64,000 nucleotides of DNA, taken from assembly GCF_006543045.1 (NCBI RefSeq), contig NZ_RBZW01000076.1, forward strand, positions 180,820 to 244,819. Reading direction: 5' to 3'. Source of the stretch: Salinadaptatus halalkaliphilus. Lineage in GTDB: Archaea > Halobacteriota > Halobacteria > Halobacteriales > Natrialbaceae. Below, piece by piece: positions 43,427 through 54,006 of this stretch. Each line of letters begins with the position of its first letter. The first letter of the stretch is position 1. The notes under the pieces are model-generated. The model was not told where the DNA came from. It saw only the letters and a program-made list of their open reading frames with translations, and did not search any database. A program made the position numbers and the translations under genes.

Positions 43427-44293
43427 ATGGCTCGCAGAAGTCTGCTGTTTGCTCCCGGCGATCAACCCGAACTGCTCCGAAAAACCCCTGCAACTGGCGC
43501 CGACACGGTCATCTTTGATCTCGAGGACGCCGTCACGCCCGACCAAAAGGACGCGGCCCGAGCGACCGTCCGCGCGGTACTCGCGGATCCGTCGTTCGAT
43601 CCCGACTGCGAGGTCTGCGTTCGCGTCAATCCGACGGGATCGGTGATGGACGCCGACCTCGAGGGGCTGTTCGGAACCGACGACGCCGACGCGGTCCGGC
43701 CCGATAGTATCCTGTTGCCGAAAGTCGACGCACCGGCCGACATCCGAACACTCGCGGCCGAACTCGAGACCTACGATCGCTCGCTTCCGATTCTCGCGTT
43801 GCTCGAGAGTGCGGCGGGCATTCTGGCGGCAGCCGACATCGCAGCGGCGTCGGCGACCGACGCGTTGGTTTTCGGTGCCGAGGACTTTTCGGCGGATATC
43901 GGCGCGACGCGAACCGACGAGGGGACGGAGGTGCTTCACGCTCGCGAGCAGGTCGTTCTCGCGGCCAGCGCACACGAGATCGATGCCGTCGATACGGTCG
44001 TCACCGAGTTCGACGACCCCGAACGCGTCCGCGAGGAGGCCGACTTCGCCGTACAACTGGGGTACGACGGCAAAATCGCCATTCATCCGAGTCAGGTCGA
44101 CCCGATCAACAGCGCCTTCTCACCGTCCGCGGAGACGGTCGAGTGGGCCCAAGCAATCCTCGAGGCCAAGCGCGACGCCGACGCCGACGACCGCGGCGTC
44201 TTCGAGGTCGACGGCGAGATGATCGATCCGCCGGTTATTGCACAGGCCAAACAGATCCTCGAGCGCGCCAGTGCGGCCGATCGGAACACGTGA
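43427..44293 (+). CDS. HpcH/HpaI aldolase/citrate lyase beta-like protein (malyl-CoA lyase/thioesterase family)
   Basis: 288 residues in one TIM barrel. Motifs: MARRSLLFAPGDQPELLRKTPATGADTVIFDLEDAV, VCVRVNPTGS, ILLPKVDAPADI, PILALLESAAGIL, VFGAEDFSADIGATRTDEGTEV and DGKIAIHPSQVDPIN. The Arg, Glu and Asp of the Mg/CoA site are all present. It could be a (methyl)malyl-CoA lyase or the related malyl-CoA thioesterase; the length is closer to the shorter CitE-type enzymes. The MaoC hydratase lies divergently upstream and glutamate dehydrogenase downstream. Confidence 0.9.
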   Translation: MARRSLLFAPGDQPELLRKTPATGADTVIFDLEDAVTPDQKDAARATVRAVLADPSFDPDCEVCVRVNPTGSVMDADLEGLFGTDDADAVRPDSILLPKVDAPADIRTLAAELETYDRSLPILALLESAAGILAAADIAAASATDALVFGAEDFSADIGATRTDEGTEVLHAREQVVLAASAHEIDAVDTVVTEFDDPERVREEADFAVQLGYDGKIAIHPSQVDPINSAFSPSAETVEWAQAILEAKRDADADDRGVFEVDGEMIDPPVIAQAKQILERASAADRNT

Positions 44294-44308
44294 CTCGAGC
44301 CACCCCAC

Positions 44309-44394
44309 TGATACGGATTACTGTACCGATGTACCGGCCCAGCCGCCGCCCGGGTCGCGGCTGGGCCGGAACTGACGTACAGTAAACCGTATGA
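44309..44394. repeat. Dispersed palindromic element, copy f (full)
   Basis: 86 bp, TGA-TACGG...CCGTA-TGA. The 13-pair perfect stem is CCGGCCCAGCCGC/GCGGCTGGGCCGG. Relative to copy e, both arms have changed at two positions so that pairing is kept. It lies 16 bases after a stop codon rather than on it. Confidence 0.93.
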
Positions 44395-44531
44395 ACGCTC
44401 TGTCCCCTGAGAGGGTTAGAATTCACACACATACATCCGCGATTAGTATAGATATCAAGACCTAATATCGAGGATCGCTGACTAATTTGCTTTCGGTATC
44501 CTTATTTTGGTAACACCGGAACTGCCACGTA

Positions 44532-45788
44532 ATGACAGAGAGTGCCAATCCGTTCGAGAGTCTGCAGTCTCAGATCGACGAGGCGGCGGCGTATCTTGAT
44601 ATCGACGACGATGTCATCGAGCGACTCAAACATCCAGAACGCGTTCTCGAAACGAATCTGTCGGTCGAGCTCGACGATGGATCTCTCGAGCGGTTCAAAG
44701 CCTTCCGATCCCAGTTCAACGGTGATCGGGGGCCGTACAAGGGGGGCATTCGCTACCATCCACAAGTCAGTCGTGACGAAGTAAAGGCGCTGTCGGGATG
44801 GATGACCTACAAAACGGCGATCGTCGACATCCCCTTCGGCGGCGGCAAAGGTGGAATCGTCGTCGATCCGACGGCGTACTCCGAGAGCGAACTCGAGCGA
44901 CTCACTCGCGCGTTCGCCGTCGAACTGCGACCGCTCGTCGGCGAGGACCGAGACATTCCCGCACCCGACGTGAACACGGGTCAGCGGGAGATGAACTGGA
45001 TCAAAGACACCTACGAAACGCTGGAAAATACGACTGAACCGGGCGTCATCACTGGCAAGAACCTCGCCAGCGGCGGCAGCGAGGGTCGCGTCGAGGCGAC
45101 CGGCCGATCGACCGTTATCGCCGCCCGCGAAGCCTTCGACTACCTCGATACGGACCTCGAGGGCGCGACCGTCGCCGTTCAGGGCTATGGCAACGCCGGC
45201 TGGATCGCCGCGAAGTTGATCGACGAGATGGGCGCGACCGTCGTCGCCGCCAGCGACTCGAGTGGCGGCATCTACAACCCCGACGGCTTCGATCCGGTCG
45301 CCGCAAAGGATCACAAAAACGAGACCGGCAGCATCGTCGGCTACGAGGAGGGCCAGGAAGAAATCACCAACGAGGACGTCCTGACGATGGACGTCGATCT
45401 CCTGATCCCCGCTGCGCTCGAGAACGCGATCGACGGCGATCTCGCCGAAGATGTCTCTGCCGACGTCATCTCCGAGGCCGCAAACGGTCCGCTGACGCCG
45501 GAAGCTGATCGGGTTCTGGAGGGCGAGGACGTTTTCGTCATCCCGGACATCCTCGCTAACGCCGGCGGTGTGACCGTAAGCTACTTCGAGTGGGTCCAGA
45601 ACCGCCAGCGGTTCTACTGGTCCGAACAGAAGGTCAACGATGAACTCGAAGGTCTCATCGTCGACGCCTTCGACGCGCTCGTCGACACGATCGAGGAACA
45701 CGACCTCGACAACCCACGGACCGCAGCCTACGTCGTTGCGATGCAACGCGTCGCTGACGCGTTCGAAGAAGGCGGTCGCTTCCCCTGA
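44532..45788 (+). CDS. gdh: Glutamate dehydrogenase (Glu/Leu/Phe/Val dehydrogenase family)
   Basis: 418 residues. Substrate motifs: [50 protein letters not shown], with the catalytic Lys in the GGGKGG region, and [17 protein letters not shown]. The NAD(P) fold has [19 protein letters not shown]. It converts glutamate to 2-oxoglutarate and ammonia or the reverse. Haloarchaea carry several paralogues, so the coenzyme is not called. The TGA stop is the first triplet of repeat copy g. Confidence 0.96.
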   Translation: MTESANPFESLQSQIDEAAAYLDIDDDVIERLKHPERVLETNLSVELDDGSLERFKAFRSQFNGDRGPYKGGIRYHPQVSRDEVKALSGWMTYKTAIVDIPFGGGKGGIVVDPTAYSESELERLTRAFAVELRPLVGEDRDIPAPDVNTGQREMNWIKDTYETLENTTEPGVITGKNLASGGSEGRVEATGRSTVIAAREAFDYLDTDLEGATVAVQGYGNAGWIAAKLIDEMGATVVAASDSSGGIYNPDGFDPVAAKDHKNETGSIVGYEEGQEEITNEDVLTMDVDLLIPAALENAIDGDLAEDVSADVISEAANGPLTPEADRVLEGEDVFVIPDILANAGGVTVSYFEWVQNRQRFYWSEQKVNDELEGLIVDAFDALVDTIEEHDLDNPRTAAYVVAMQRVADAFEEGGRFP

Positions 45789-45871
45789 TACGGCTCGGTG
45801 TACCGATGTACCGGCGCGACCGCCACTCGGATCGCAGTCGCGCTGGAAATGACGTCCGGTGAACTGTATGC
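45786..45871. repeat. Dispersed palindromic element, copy g (full, slightly diverged)
   Basis: 86 bp, TGA-TACGG...CTGTA-TGC. The stem CCGGCGCGACCGC/GCAGTCGCGCTGG has one mismatch and one G-T pair. The left TGA is the glutamate dehydrogenase stop. Confidence 0.85.
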
Positions 45872-46047
45872 GACGGTCTGCTGTCTCGACGCGTCGGCAC
45901 AATCGCAGGACAGCTCGGAGACACGCCGATACTGACCGACACCAGCCCGTCTACGTCCGACGCCACCGTCGTGACGGATTGCTAACTCGTCGTTGCGGGA
46001 CTCGACATCTTTTTGAGGGCTGGTACGGACCGACTGACAGGGACCGA

Positions 46048-46557
46048 ATGCTACGTGACCGGCTCAGTCGTTATCGTGATCGTGTGCGCCGCAAACTGAC
46101 GGCGGCGTTCCGGGAAGAACACTCGCCTCACGAAGTCGCCTCGAGTTTCGCGATCGGCGTCTTCGTCACGGCGTTTCCGACCGGCGGACTGGGTATCGGG
46201 CTCTTTTTTCTCTTCATCTCGCTGTGGTCGTGGATCAGCAAACCCGCCATCTTCGCCTCCGTCGCGGTGATGAATCCCCTGATCAAGCCGGCCGTCTACC
46301 TGGCGAGCTTTCAGGTCGGCGGCCTGTTCGTCTCGACGCCATCGATCACGGCGACCACTACCGACGGATCGGCGACCGACATCGCCTGGGGGGCGATCCA
46401 GCAGTTGCTCGTCGGGAACGTCATCGTGGCACTCGTCCTCTCGCTCGCGGGCTACGTCACGGTCTTACACATGACTCGAGTCCATCGCGAACGAAAGCGC
46501 AATCGACAGGGGCCATCGCGACTGGCGACCGTCAGGAACTTCTTCCGGCGGCTATAG
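46048..46557 (+). CDS. DUF2062 domain-containing membrane protein
   Basis: 169 residues from the ATG giving MLRDRLSRYRDRVRRKLTAAFREEHSPHEVASSFAIGVF. The HSPHEVA..FAIGVF..FPTGGLG..FLF block and MNPLIKPAVYLASFQVG are the DUF2062 pattern. Three helices lie in residues 34-56, 65-95 and 125-146. Basic ends face the cytoplasm. Function unknown. It follows repeat copy g by about 175 bases. Confidence 0.9.
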   Translation: MLRDRLSRYRDRVRRKLTAAFREEHSPHEVASSFAIGVFVTAFPTGGLGIGLFFLFISLWSWISKPAIFASVAVMNPLIKPAVYLASFQVGGLFVSTPSITATTTDGSATDIAWGAIQQLLVGNVIVALVLSLAGYVTVLHMTRVHRERKRNRQGPSRLATVRNFFRRL

Positions 46558-46561
46558 CCCC

Positions 46562-46646
46562 TCAGACGGTGTTGGACGGCAGTTCCGGCGCGACCGCATG
46601 ACGGGTCGCTCTCGCGCCAGTACATCGGTCCAGCAAGCCGACCACA
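46562..46646. repeat. Dispersed palindromic element, copy h (degenerate)
   Basis: About 85 bp starting TCAGACGGTG. It keeps TTCCGGCGCGACCGC, a 10-base loop and a weak partner CGCTCTCGCGCCAGTACATCGG, and the ends are eroded. It lies between convergent genes. Confidence 0.5.
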
Positions 46647-46675
46647 CAGCCGTTCTGACGGCCATCGTCAGGCGA

Positions 46676-48376
<1,701 letters not shown>

Positions 48377-48721
48377 ACTCGCAAATATTGCTTCGCTCGG
48401 CATTAAGGATTCGGGGAATGATACCACGAAACAGTATTCGAACCGACGGGTATCGCGACGGCCACTGAAGGTAGCTCATCGCCGGCGCGTTCGCGCCACT
48501 ACCGGTCGTCTGGGCAGGACTCACAATGATCCGGGACGTTCCCGGATTTGATCAGCCCTCCTGTGGTTCAGCGCGGTGCAGGTCGGGGTGTCCTCCAGGT
48601 CGCCGGCTTCCTGACCCTGTTTACCGGCGGCACGACGGTGTGTTCTACACTACCGGGCGAGCGGAGCGAGGCGAAGATCAGGGTGGGACGAACCACGTCG
48701 CCGACGTAGCGTCGTCACGTC
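48377..48721. other. Gene-free stretch with strong hairpins, content unknown
   Basis: 345 bases. It has a hairpin GGCGCG-TT-CGCGCC at 48483-48496 and a perfect 8-bp stem ATCCGGGA-CGT-TCCCGGAT at 48529-48547, then GC-rich sequence to 48710 without halophilic coding character in any frame. A structured RNA is possible; I could not match it to SRP RNA or RNase P RNA. Confidence 0.4.
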
Positions 48722-49279
48722 TCACCCCGTCGCTGACGGCCGAAGCCGCTCGAGCACACGACCGATCGGCTCGAGGCCGGGATAGCCATCTCGTCGCCAG
48801 AGCGCGACCGCGACAGCGGCGAAGACGAACTCCGAGAGAAAGTACGGGTCAGACAGCGAGTCGACGAAAAGTGCAAGCACGCTCGGCGCGCCGCTCTCGT
48901 ACGGTTCGACCGCAGTCAGGGGCCACAGCAGGTGGGCGACGCTCTCCTCGGAGTCCCAGAGGATGGGCACCGCGTCGACGAACGTATGCGAGAGTGCGCC
49001 CAACGCGAATGCCAGCCCGTACTCCCCGCGGCCATATCGGCGCGCGAGGAGGTAGACGGCGACCGTCAACGGGACGAGCAACAGTAACGAATGCCCGAGC
49101 GTTCGCCCGGTCGGCAGGACGCCGCCGTACCACGCAAGCGGCTTGTCGACCAGGTCCGGAAACTGGCTGCTGGCGACGAGAATCAGCGTCGCGATCGATC
49201 CGGGTGGGGCGTCGAACCGCACTCGAGTCGAAACCGTATAACAGATGTAGGCGACGGCGACGTGTCCCAGTGGCCACAT
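48722..49279 (-). CDS. YdjM-like membrane-bound metal-dependent hydrolase
   Basis: 185 residues, five hydrophobic segments. The metal-ligand pattern of the family is visible: WPLGHVAVAYICY (His), SSQFPDLVDKPLAW (Asp), LPTGRTLGHSLLLLVP (Arg/His) and LGALSHTFVDAVPILW (His/Asp). Haloarchaeal members are integral membrane proteins of unknown substrate. It is convergent with nothing and upstream of the aldehyde dehydrogenase on the same strand order, with about 80 bases between. Confidence 0.88.
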   Translation of the reverse strand: MWPLGHVAVAYICYTVSTRVRFDAPPGSIATLILVASSQFPDLVDKPLAWYGGVLPTGRTLGHSLLLLVPLTVAVYLLARRYGRGEYGLAFALGALSHTFVDAVPILWDSEESVAHLLWPLTAVEPYESGAPSVLALFVDSLSDPYFLSEFVFAAVAVALWRRDGYPGLEPIGRVLERLRPSATG

Positions 49280-49361
49280 ACTGGCTGAGACGATGGGTGA
49301 GTTGCGTAAATTCCTTCCGGGAATCGATCGGCGAACTCCGGTACGACGCTTCCGACTCGAG

Positions 49362-50942
49362 TTACTCCTCTCGCGTCGTAATATCCGCCGACAGTCCTTG
49401 GGCCATCTCGATCTCGTCGGCGTTGTTCATCGTCCAGGCGGTCCGCTCGGTGACGGCTTCGATGGCCTCCCGTGCAGAGGGATACCCGTTACCGGACTTT
49501 TTGACGCCGCCGAATGGCAACTGGACCTCCGCACCGATACACGGGAGATTCGCGTAGGCGAGTCCCAGCTCCGCGCGATCGCGGAAGTAGTTGATCTGAC
49601 GGTAGTCCTCCGAGATGATCGCGCCGGCGAGGCCGTAGGGCGTATCGTTGTGGATCTCGACCGCCCGCTCGATGTCGCCGTCGTACTCGAGCAAGGCCAC
49701 GTGCGGGCCGAAACACTCCTCTTTCAGACACCTGAGATCGCTATCGTACTCGATCTCGTAGACGAACGGACCGACCCAGTGGCCGTTCGCGTAGCTGGCG
49801 CGACGCTCATCATCGGCGGCAGTGGCTGCCCCCTCGTGCCCGTCGGGAATCTCCGCGTCCTCGAGTTCGAACCGATCGACCAGCACGTCGGCACCCTCCT
49901 GTTGGGCCAGTTCGTTGTGCCGACGGATCTTCTCGACGTGGTCGGCCTCGATCGCCGGTCCCATGAAGGTGTCTTCCTCGAGGGGGTCGCCGACGGCGAC
50001 ATCTTCGGCGAGGTCGACGAACCGCGATTTAAATTCGTCGTAGACATCGGTGTGGACGATCAGACGCTCGCTCGAGACACACCGCTGGCCGGTCGTCTTG
50101 AAGCTCGACATCACTGCCGAGTGGACGGCGATGTCGAGGTCTGCGTTCTCGGTGATCACGATGCCGTTCTTGCCGCCCATCTCGCAGGCCGCGAGCTTGC
50201 CGGGTTCGCCGCCGACGCTGCCGGCGATTTCGTGGCCGACTTCCGCGGAGCCGGTAAAGAGGACGGTATCGACGCGGTCGTCGTCGACGATCGCCGCGCC
50301 AGCGTCGCCGTAGCCCTGGATCATGTTGAAGACGCCGTCGGGAACGCCGGCGTCGTCCATCATCTCGGCGATAACCTGGCCACACCAGGGCGTCTGTTCG
50401 GCGGGTTTCCAGACGACGACGTTGCCCTCGACCAGGGCGATAGCCATGTGCCAGAAGGGGATCGCGACCGGGAAGTTCCAGGGCGTGATACAACCGATCA
50501 CGCCGCGTGGCTTGCGTCGCATGTAGGCATCTTTGCCGGCGACTTCCGAGGGGACGACCTCGCCGTGTGGATGGCGGGCGTTACCTGCGGCCCACTCGAC
50601 CATGTGCCAGGCTTCGGTCACGTCAGCTTTCCCCTCGGAAATCTCTTTGCCGCACTCCTTCGTGACGATCTCGCCGAGTTCCTCGTGGCGCTCGCGGAGT
50701 TCGTGATAAATATCCCAGAGGAACTCAGCCCGATCGATGGACGACAAGGATCGCCACTCCTCGGCGGCGTCGGTCGCAGCCGAAAGCGCGGCGTCGACGT
50801 CGGCGTCGGTACCGCGATGGAACGTCGCGAGCGTTTCGCCCGTTGCAGGATTGGCACTCTCGAAGGTATCCTCGCCGTCGCCGTCCGTCCACTCGCCGCC
50901 GATGTAGTGGCCGTCAGTCTCGGTTGTAGCTCGCTGGCTCAT
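49362..50942 (-). CDS. NAD(P)-dependent aldehyde dehydrogenase
   Basis: 526 residues from the ATG giving MSQRATTETDGHYIGGEW; the longer start adds eleven unlike residues. The catalytic Glu is in AACEMGGKNGIVITENADLD and the nucleophile Cys in FKTTGQRCVSSERLIVHTDVYDEF. Other motifs: GCITPWNFPVAIPFWHMAIAL, VLFTGSAEVGHEI, ECFGPHVALLEYD and PFGGVKKSGNGYPSA. A halophilic insert (GHEGAATAADDERRASYANG) is present. It oxidises an aldehyde to an acid; the preferred substrate cannot be told. Monocistronic. Confidence 0.95.
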   Translation of the reverse strand: MSQRATTETDGHYIGGEWTDGDGEDTFESANPATGETLATFHRGTDADVDAALSAATDAAEEWRSLSSIDRAEFLWDIYHELRERHEELGEIVTKECGKEISEGKADVTEAWHMVEWAAGNARHPHGEVVPSEVAGKDAYMRRKPRGVIGCITPWNFPVAIPFWHMAIALVEGNVVVWKPAEQTPWCGQVIAEMMDDAGVPDGVFNMIQGYGDAGAAIVDDDRVDTVLFTGSAEVGHEIAGSVGGEPGKLAACEMGGKNGIVITENADLDIAVHSAVMSSFKTTGQRCVSSERLIVHTDVYDEFKSRFVDLAEDVAVGDPLEEDTFMGPAIEADHVEKIRRHNELAQQEGADVLVDRFELEDAEIPDGHEGAATAADDERRASYANGHWVGPFVYEIEYDSDLRCLKEECFGPHVALLEYDGDIERAVEIHNDTPYGLAGAIISEDYRQINYFRDRAELGLAYANLPCIGAEVQLPFGGVKKSGNGYPSAREAIEAVTERTAWTMNNADEIEMAQGLSADITTREE

Positions 50943-51020
50943 AGCCGACTGTACGTCGGGTGAGAGCAAAAGCACTGGTGGTGATTCACACGTCGCGGAG
51001 GACTGTGGTGGAGAGCCGAA

Positions 51021-51125
51021 TCACTCGTCGTTGCGTCGCGGGTGTCTCTCGAGGGTCTTCTGGACCTGTCTGGCGGCTTCGGTTGCGGCTCGAGCGCGTT
51101 CGTCGGGGGTGACGTGTCGTTTCAT
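51021..51125 (-). CDS. Very small basic protein (34 residues), putative
   Basis: ATG at 51125 gives MKRHVTPDERARAATEAARQ and ends VQKTLERHPRRNDE, TGA. It is an amphipathic helix rich in Arg, Ala and Glu, with haloarchaeal codon use. It starts 9 bases after the stop of the small membrane protein on the same strand, which suggests a two-gene unit. No family recognised. Confidence 0.5.
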   Translation of the reverse strand: MKRHVTPDERARAATEAARQVQKTLERHPRRNDE

Positions 51126-51134
51126 GGGTGGAGG

Positions 51135-51377
51135 TTAGGTAGGTGAGTGGTTGTGGCCGAGCACCGCACACGCACAGTAGGCTCCGAGGAACCCGACTGC
51201 CGCGGACGGCGTCATCGTCACGATTCCGACGACGACCAGCAGGGGGACGAGCACGGGCAACAACACCGTCGTCCAGAACGCCGTCCCCTGCACGGCGCTG
51301 ACGACGATCTCGATTCCGCTCACCGGCTGCGTGTCGGCCCACCGTGGGCGTCGATCAGTGTTCGTTGACGACGACAT
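51135..51377 (-). CDS. Small two-helix membrane protein, function unknown
   Basis: 80 residues from the ATG giving MSSSTNTDRRPRWADTQPVSG. Two hydrophobic segments: VLLPVLVPLLVVVGIVTM and AAVGFLGAYCACAVLG, then a short HNHSPT end. It probably sits in the membrane with the N-terminus in the cytoplasm. The 34-residue ORF follows. The 273 bases upstream to 51650 hold an AT-rich tract and nothing coding that I can support. Confidence 0.65.
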   Translation of the reverse strand: MSSSTNTDRRPRWADTQPVSGIEIVVSAVQGTAFWTTVLLPVLVPLLVVVGIVTMTPSAAVGFLGAYCACAVLGHNHSPT

Positions 51378-51650
51378 CGGTCTCACCTACTCGTCAGCGA
51401 GTGTCGCTAGCCCTATATAGCGGGCCGATGGTTCGATGAGATTCATCTCGTTTTAGGACAGTCAGTTATTCGTGACACTCACTGAAGGTTTTACGTCGGT
51501 TTCATACGTTTTCTGTCTTCGAGAATAATGGGTTTTAATTGCTCCAGATATTTTAAAGCTGCTTCTAAACCGCCAGTTCGGGTTGTCAGACAGTGCCAGT
51601 TTAGTTCAAAAGGGGACTCGAGTGAGCCCCCAGCAGAGCGATTCCCGCCG

Positions 51651-52463
51651 CTACTGGGCAGTTCGAAACGACAGGTCCAGTGTGTCGGCCGAGTGCGTGA
51701 GCGATCCCATCGAAATAATATCGACGCCCGTCGCGGCGTAGTCGGCGACCATTTCGAGGGTAATTCCGCCGCTGGCTTCCGCGAGTGTATCGTGTGCCTC
51801 GAGCAGGTCCACGGCCTCACTCGTCTCGGCGGGCGTCATGTTGTCGAGCAGGACGATATCCGCGCCAGCCTCGGCGGCTCGCGGCGCATCCGCCACGGAT
51901 TCGACTTCGACATCCAACTGGGTCGCAAAGGACGTTCGTGCCTGAAAGTGGTCGATCGCGCCCTCGAGACCCATCTCGGCGACGTGGTTGTCCTTGACCA
52001 TCACCATGTGCGAGAGATCGAGCCGGTGGCTGTCGCCCCCGCCTGCGACGACGGCCCGTTTCTCGAGGCCGCGCAGGCCAGGAGTCGTCTTTCTGGTCGC
52101 GGCGATCCTGACGTCCGACGATTCGGTTCTGGCGCGGTCGACGACCGCGCGCGTCCGCGTCGCGATGCCCGAGGCGTGGCCCGCGAGGTTGACAGCGACC
52201 CGTTCCCCGCGCAGAACCTCGCGTGCGGGCCCCTCGACCCAACAGACCTCGTCGCCCGTGTCGACCTGCGTGCCGGCCTCGAGCGCGTCGTGAACCTCGA
52301 CGCCGAGATACTCGAAGACCGCCGTCGCCGCGTCGACGCCCGCGACGACGCCGTCTTCCTTTGCGACGAGTCGTCCCGTCGTCTCGCCGGGGACCTGATT
52401 CGTCACGTCGTGGTGCCCGATGTCTTCGCGGAGCCAGCGTTCGATTTGCGTGTCGGTGATCAT
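51651..52463 (-). CDS. nadC: Nicotinate-nucleotide pyrophosphorylase (carboxylating)
   Basis: 270 residues. Converts quinolinate and PRPP to nicotinate mononucleotide. Motifs: EDIGHHDVTNQVPG, LNLAGHASGIATRTRAVVD (as VAVNLAGHASGIATRT), ATRKTTPGLRGLEKRAVVAGGGDSHRLDLSHMVMVKDNH with the RKT and HR PRPP/quinolinate residues, and VLLDNMTP near the end. It starts 2 bases after the nadB stop and is last of the nadA-nadB-nadC operon. Confidence 0.97.
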   Translation of the reverse strand: MITDTQIERWLREDIGHHDVTNQVPGETTGRLVAKEDGVVAGVDAATAVFEYLGVEVHDALEAGTQVDTGDEVCWVEGPAREVLRGERVAVNLAGHASGIATRTRAVVDRARTESSDVRIAATRKTTPGLRGLEKRAVVAGGGDSHRLDLSHMVMVKDNHVAEMGLEGAIDHFQARTSFATQLDVEVESVADAPRAAEAGADIVLLDNMTPAETSEAVDLLEAHDTLAEASGGITLEMVADYAATGVDIISMGSLTHSADTLDLSFRTAQ

Positions 52464-52465
52464 CG

Positions 52466-54004
52466 TCAGTCGTCCGCCGCCGACTCGGTTTCGACTGGTT
52501 CGGCGCTCGAGTCGGCGACGACGTAGTGACAGCCCTTCGACTCCGTGTTCTCGCTTGCCGCCCGCGCGACCAACAGCGCCGTCACGCTCGCGTTGCGCAG
52601 TTCGTAGAGATCCCGCGCCGTCCGCGTGCGGACGTAGGCGTCGACTTCCCCTTTGAGTCGTCGAAGCACGGCGCTCGCACGGGCGATTTCGTCGGGGTTA
52701 CGCTCGAGACCGAGAGATTCGTCCATCGTCCGCTTCAGCCGGACGAACTTTTCGGCGGCGAACCGGTCGGGGAGATCAGGGTCGCTGTTGCGAAGGTCGG
52801 GTGCCTCGACGATTTCGGGTTCGGTCCCCACGTCTGTGGCGTCCGCTCCCGCTCGCAGCCCCCAGACCAGCCCCTCGAGCAGGCTCGTACTCGCCAGGCG
52901 GTTCGCGCCGTGGACGCCGGTGCGGGCGCACTCGCCGACGGCGTAGAGCCGGTCGAGCGAGGTGCGGCCGCGGTCGTCGACGTCGATGCCGCCACAGAGG
53001 AAGTGCTCGCAGGGCGCGACGGGGATCGCCTCGCCCTCGATGCCGCGGTCGCGACAGTTCCGGGCGATGGCAGGATACTCGCGCTCGAAGTCGTCCTCGA
53101 GTGTGCTCACGTCCAGAACGACTTCACCGGTTGCCTCGCGCTCGGCGTCGACGGCGCGGGCGACGACGTCTCGCGGTGCGAGGTCGCCGTCGGGGTGGTA
53201 GTCGGTCATGAACCGATCCCCGTCGCCGTTTCGCAGGACTGCGCCCTCGCCACGCAGGGCTTCCGAGAGGAGGAAGGGATCCTCGCCCGCGTAGGCCGTC
53301 GGGTGAAACTGGACGTACTCGAGGTCCGCCACGTCCGCGCCCGCGAGGGCCGCCATCGCGATGCCGTCCCCGGTCGCGTCGTCGGGGTTGGTCGAGCGCG
53401 TATAGAGCGCGCCGATGCCGCCGGTCGCGAGGACGGTCGATCCGGCGTAGATCGGGTGGCCGTCGCCGGATTCGTCGGTGACGATACCGTGGACGCGCCC
53501 CTCGTGGGTGATCAACTCGAGTGCGGCCGTATCTTGCCGGAGCTCGATGCGTTCGTGGTCGTCGACGTAGTTGAGAAACGGCCGCAAAATGTGCGTGCCC
53601 GTCGCGGCGTCCACGTGGAGGATACGATCCTCGGAGTGGGCGGCTTCGCGCGTGTAGTCGAACTCACCGTCGGCCGCCTCGTCGAATTCGATTCCGAGGG
53701 TGTCGAGTAGGACATCGTCGACGGCGTCGTCGGCGTGTTCGACGAGGACATCGACGGCGTCGGGATCGGCAGTTCCGTCGCTGGCTTCGAGGATGTCGTC
53801 TTTCAGGCTCTCAGGATCGCCCCGCGTCGTCGAAATCCCCCCCTGGGCCCAGTCGGTGCTGGCGTCGTCCGGACGTTCGGCCTTGGTGACGAGCACGACA
53901 TCGCCACCCGCACGAGCGGCCTGTAACGCGGCCCCACAGCCGGCGATGCCGCTGCCGACGACGAGGACGTCTGCGGTGTCGTATTCGGCTGGTGTCTCGG
54001 TCAT
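52466..54004 (-). CDS. nadB: L-aspartate oxidase
   Basis: 512 residues from the ATG giving MTETPAEYDTADVLVVGSGIAG; the much longer upstream frame is antisense to nadA. Oxidises aspartate to iminoaspartate with FAD. Motifs: VLVVGSGIAGCGAALQAARAG, STDWAQGGIST, the covalent-type region AHSEDRILHVDAATGTHI, VQFHPTAYAGEDPFLLSEALRGEGA and YAVGECARTGVHGANRLASTSLLEGLVWG. Iminoaspartate passes to NadA. Two-base gaps to both neighbours. Confidence 0.96.
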   Translation of the reverse strand: MTETPAEYDTADVLVVGSGIAGCGAALQAARAGGDVVLVTKAERPDDASTDWAQGGISTTRGDPESLKDDILEASDGTADPDAVDVLVEHADDAVDDVLLDTLGIEFDEAADGEFDYTREAAHSEDRILHVDAATGTHILRPFLNYVDDHERIELRQDTAALELITHEGRVHGIVTDESGDGHPIYAGSTVLATGGIGALYTRSTNPDDATGDGIAMAALAGADVADLEYVQFHPTAYAGEDPFLLSEALRGEGAVLRNGDGDRFMTDYHPDGDLAPRDVVARAVDAEREATGEVVLDVSTLEDDFEREYPAIARNCRDRGIEGEAIPVAPCEHFLCGGIDVDDRGRTSLDRLYAVGECARTGVHGANRLASTSLLEGLVWGLRAGADATDVGTEPEIVEAPDLRNSDPDLPDRFAAEKFVRLKRTMDESLGLERNPDEIARASAVLRRLKGEVDAYVRTRTARDLYELRNASVTALLVARAASENTESKGCHYVVADSSAEPVETESAADD

Positions 54005-54006
54005 GG

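Noticed and set aside
48430-48720. SRP RNA or RNase P RNA in the gap after the mutase gene
   Set aside because: The conserved SRP helix 8 motif and the RNase P CR-I/CR-V motifs could not be found on either strand; kept only as an unassigned region.
52526-53710. 394-codon plus-strand open frame opposite nadB
   Set aside because: nadB is unmistakable on the minus strand; high GC keeps the antisense frame open.
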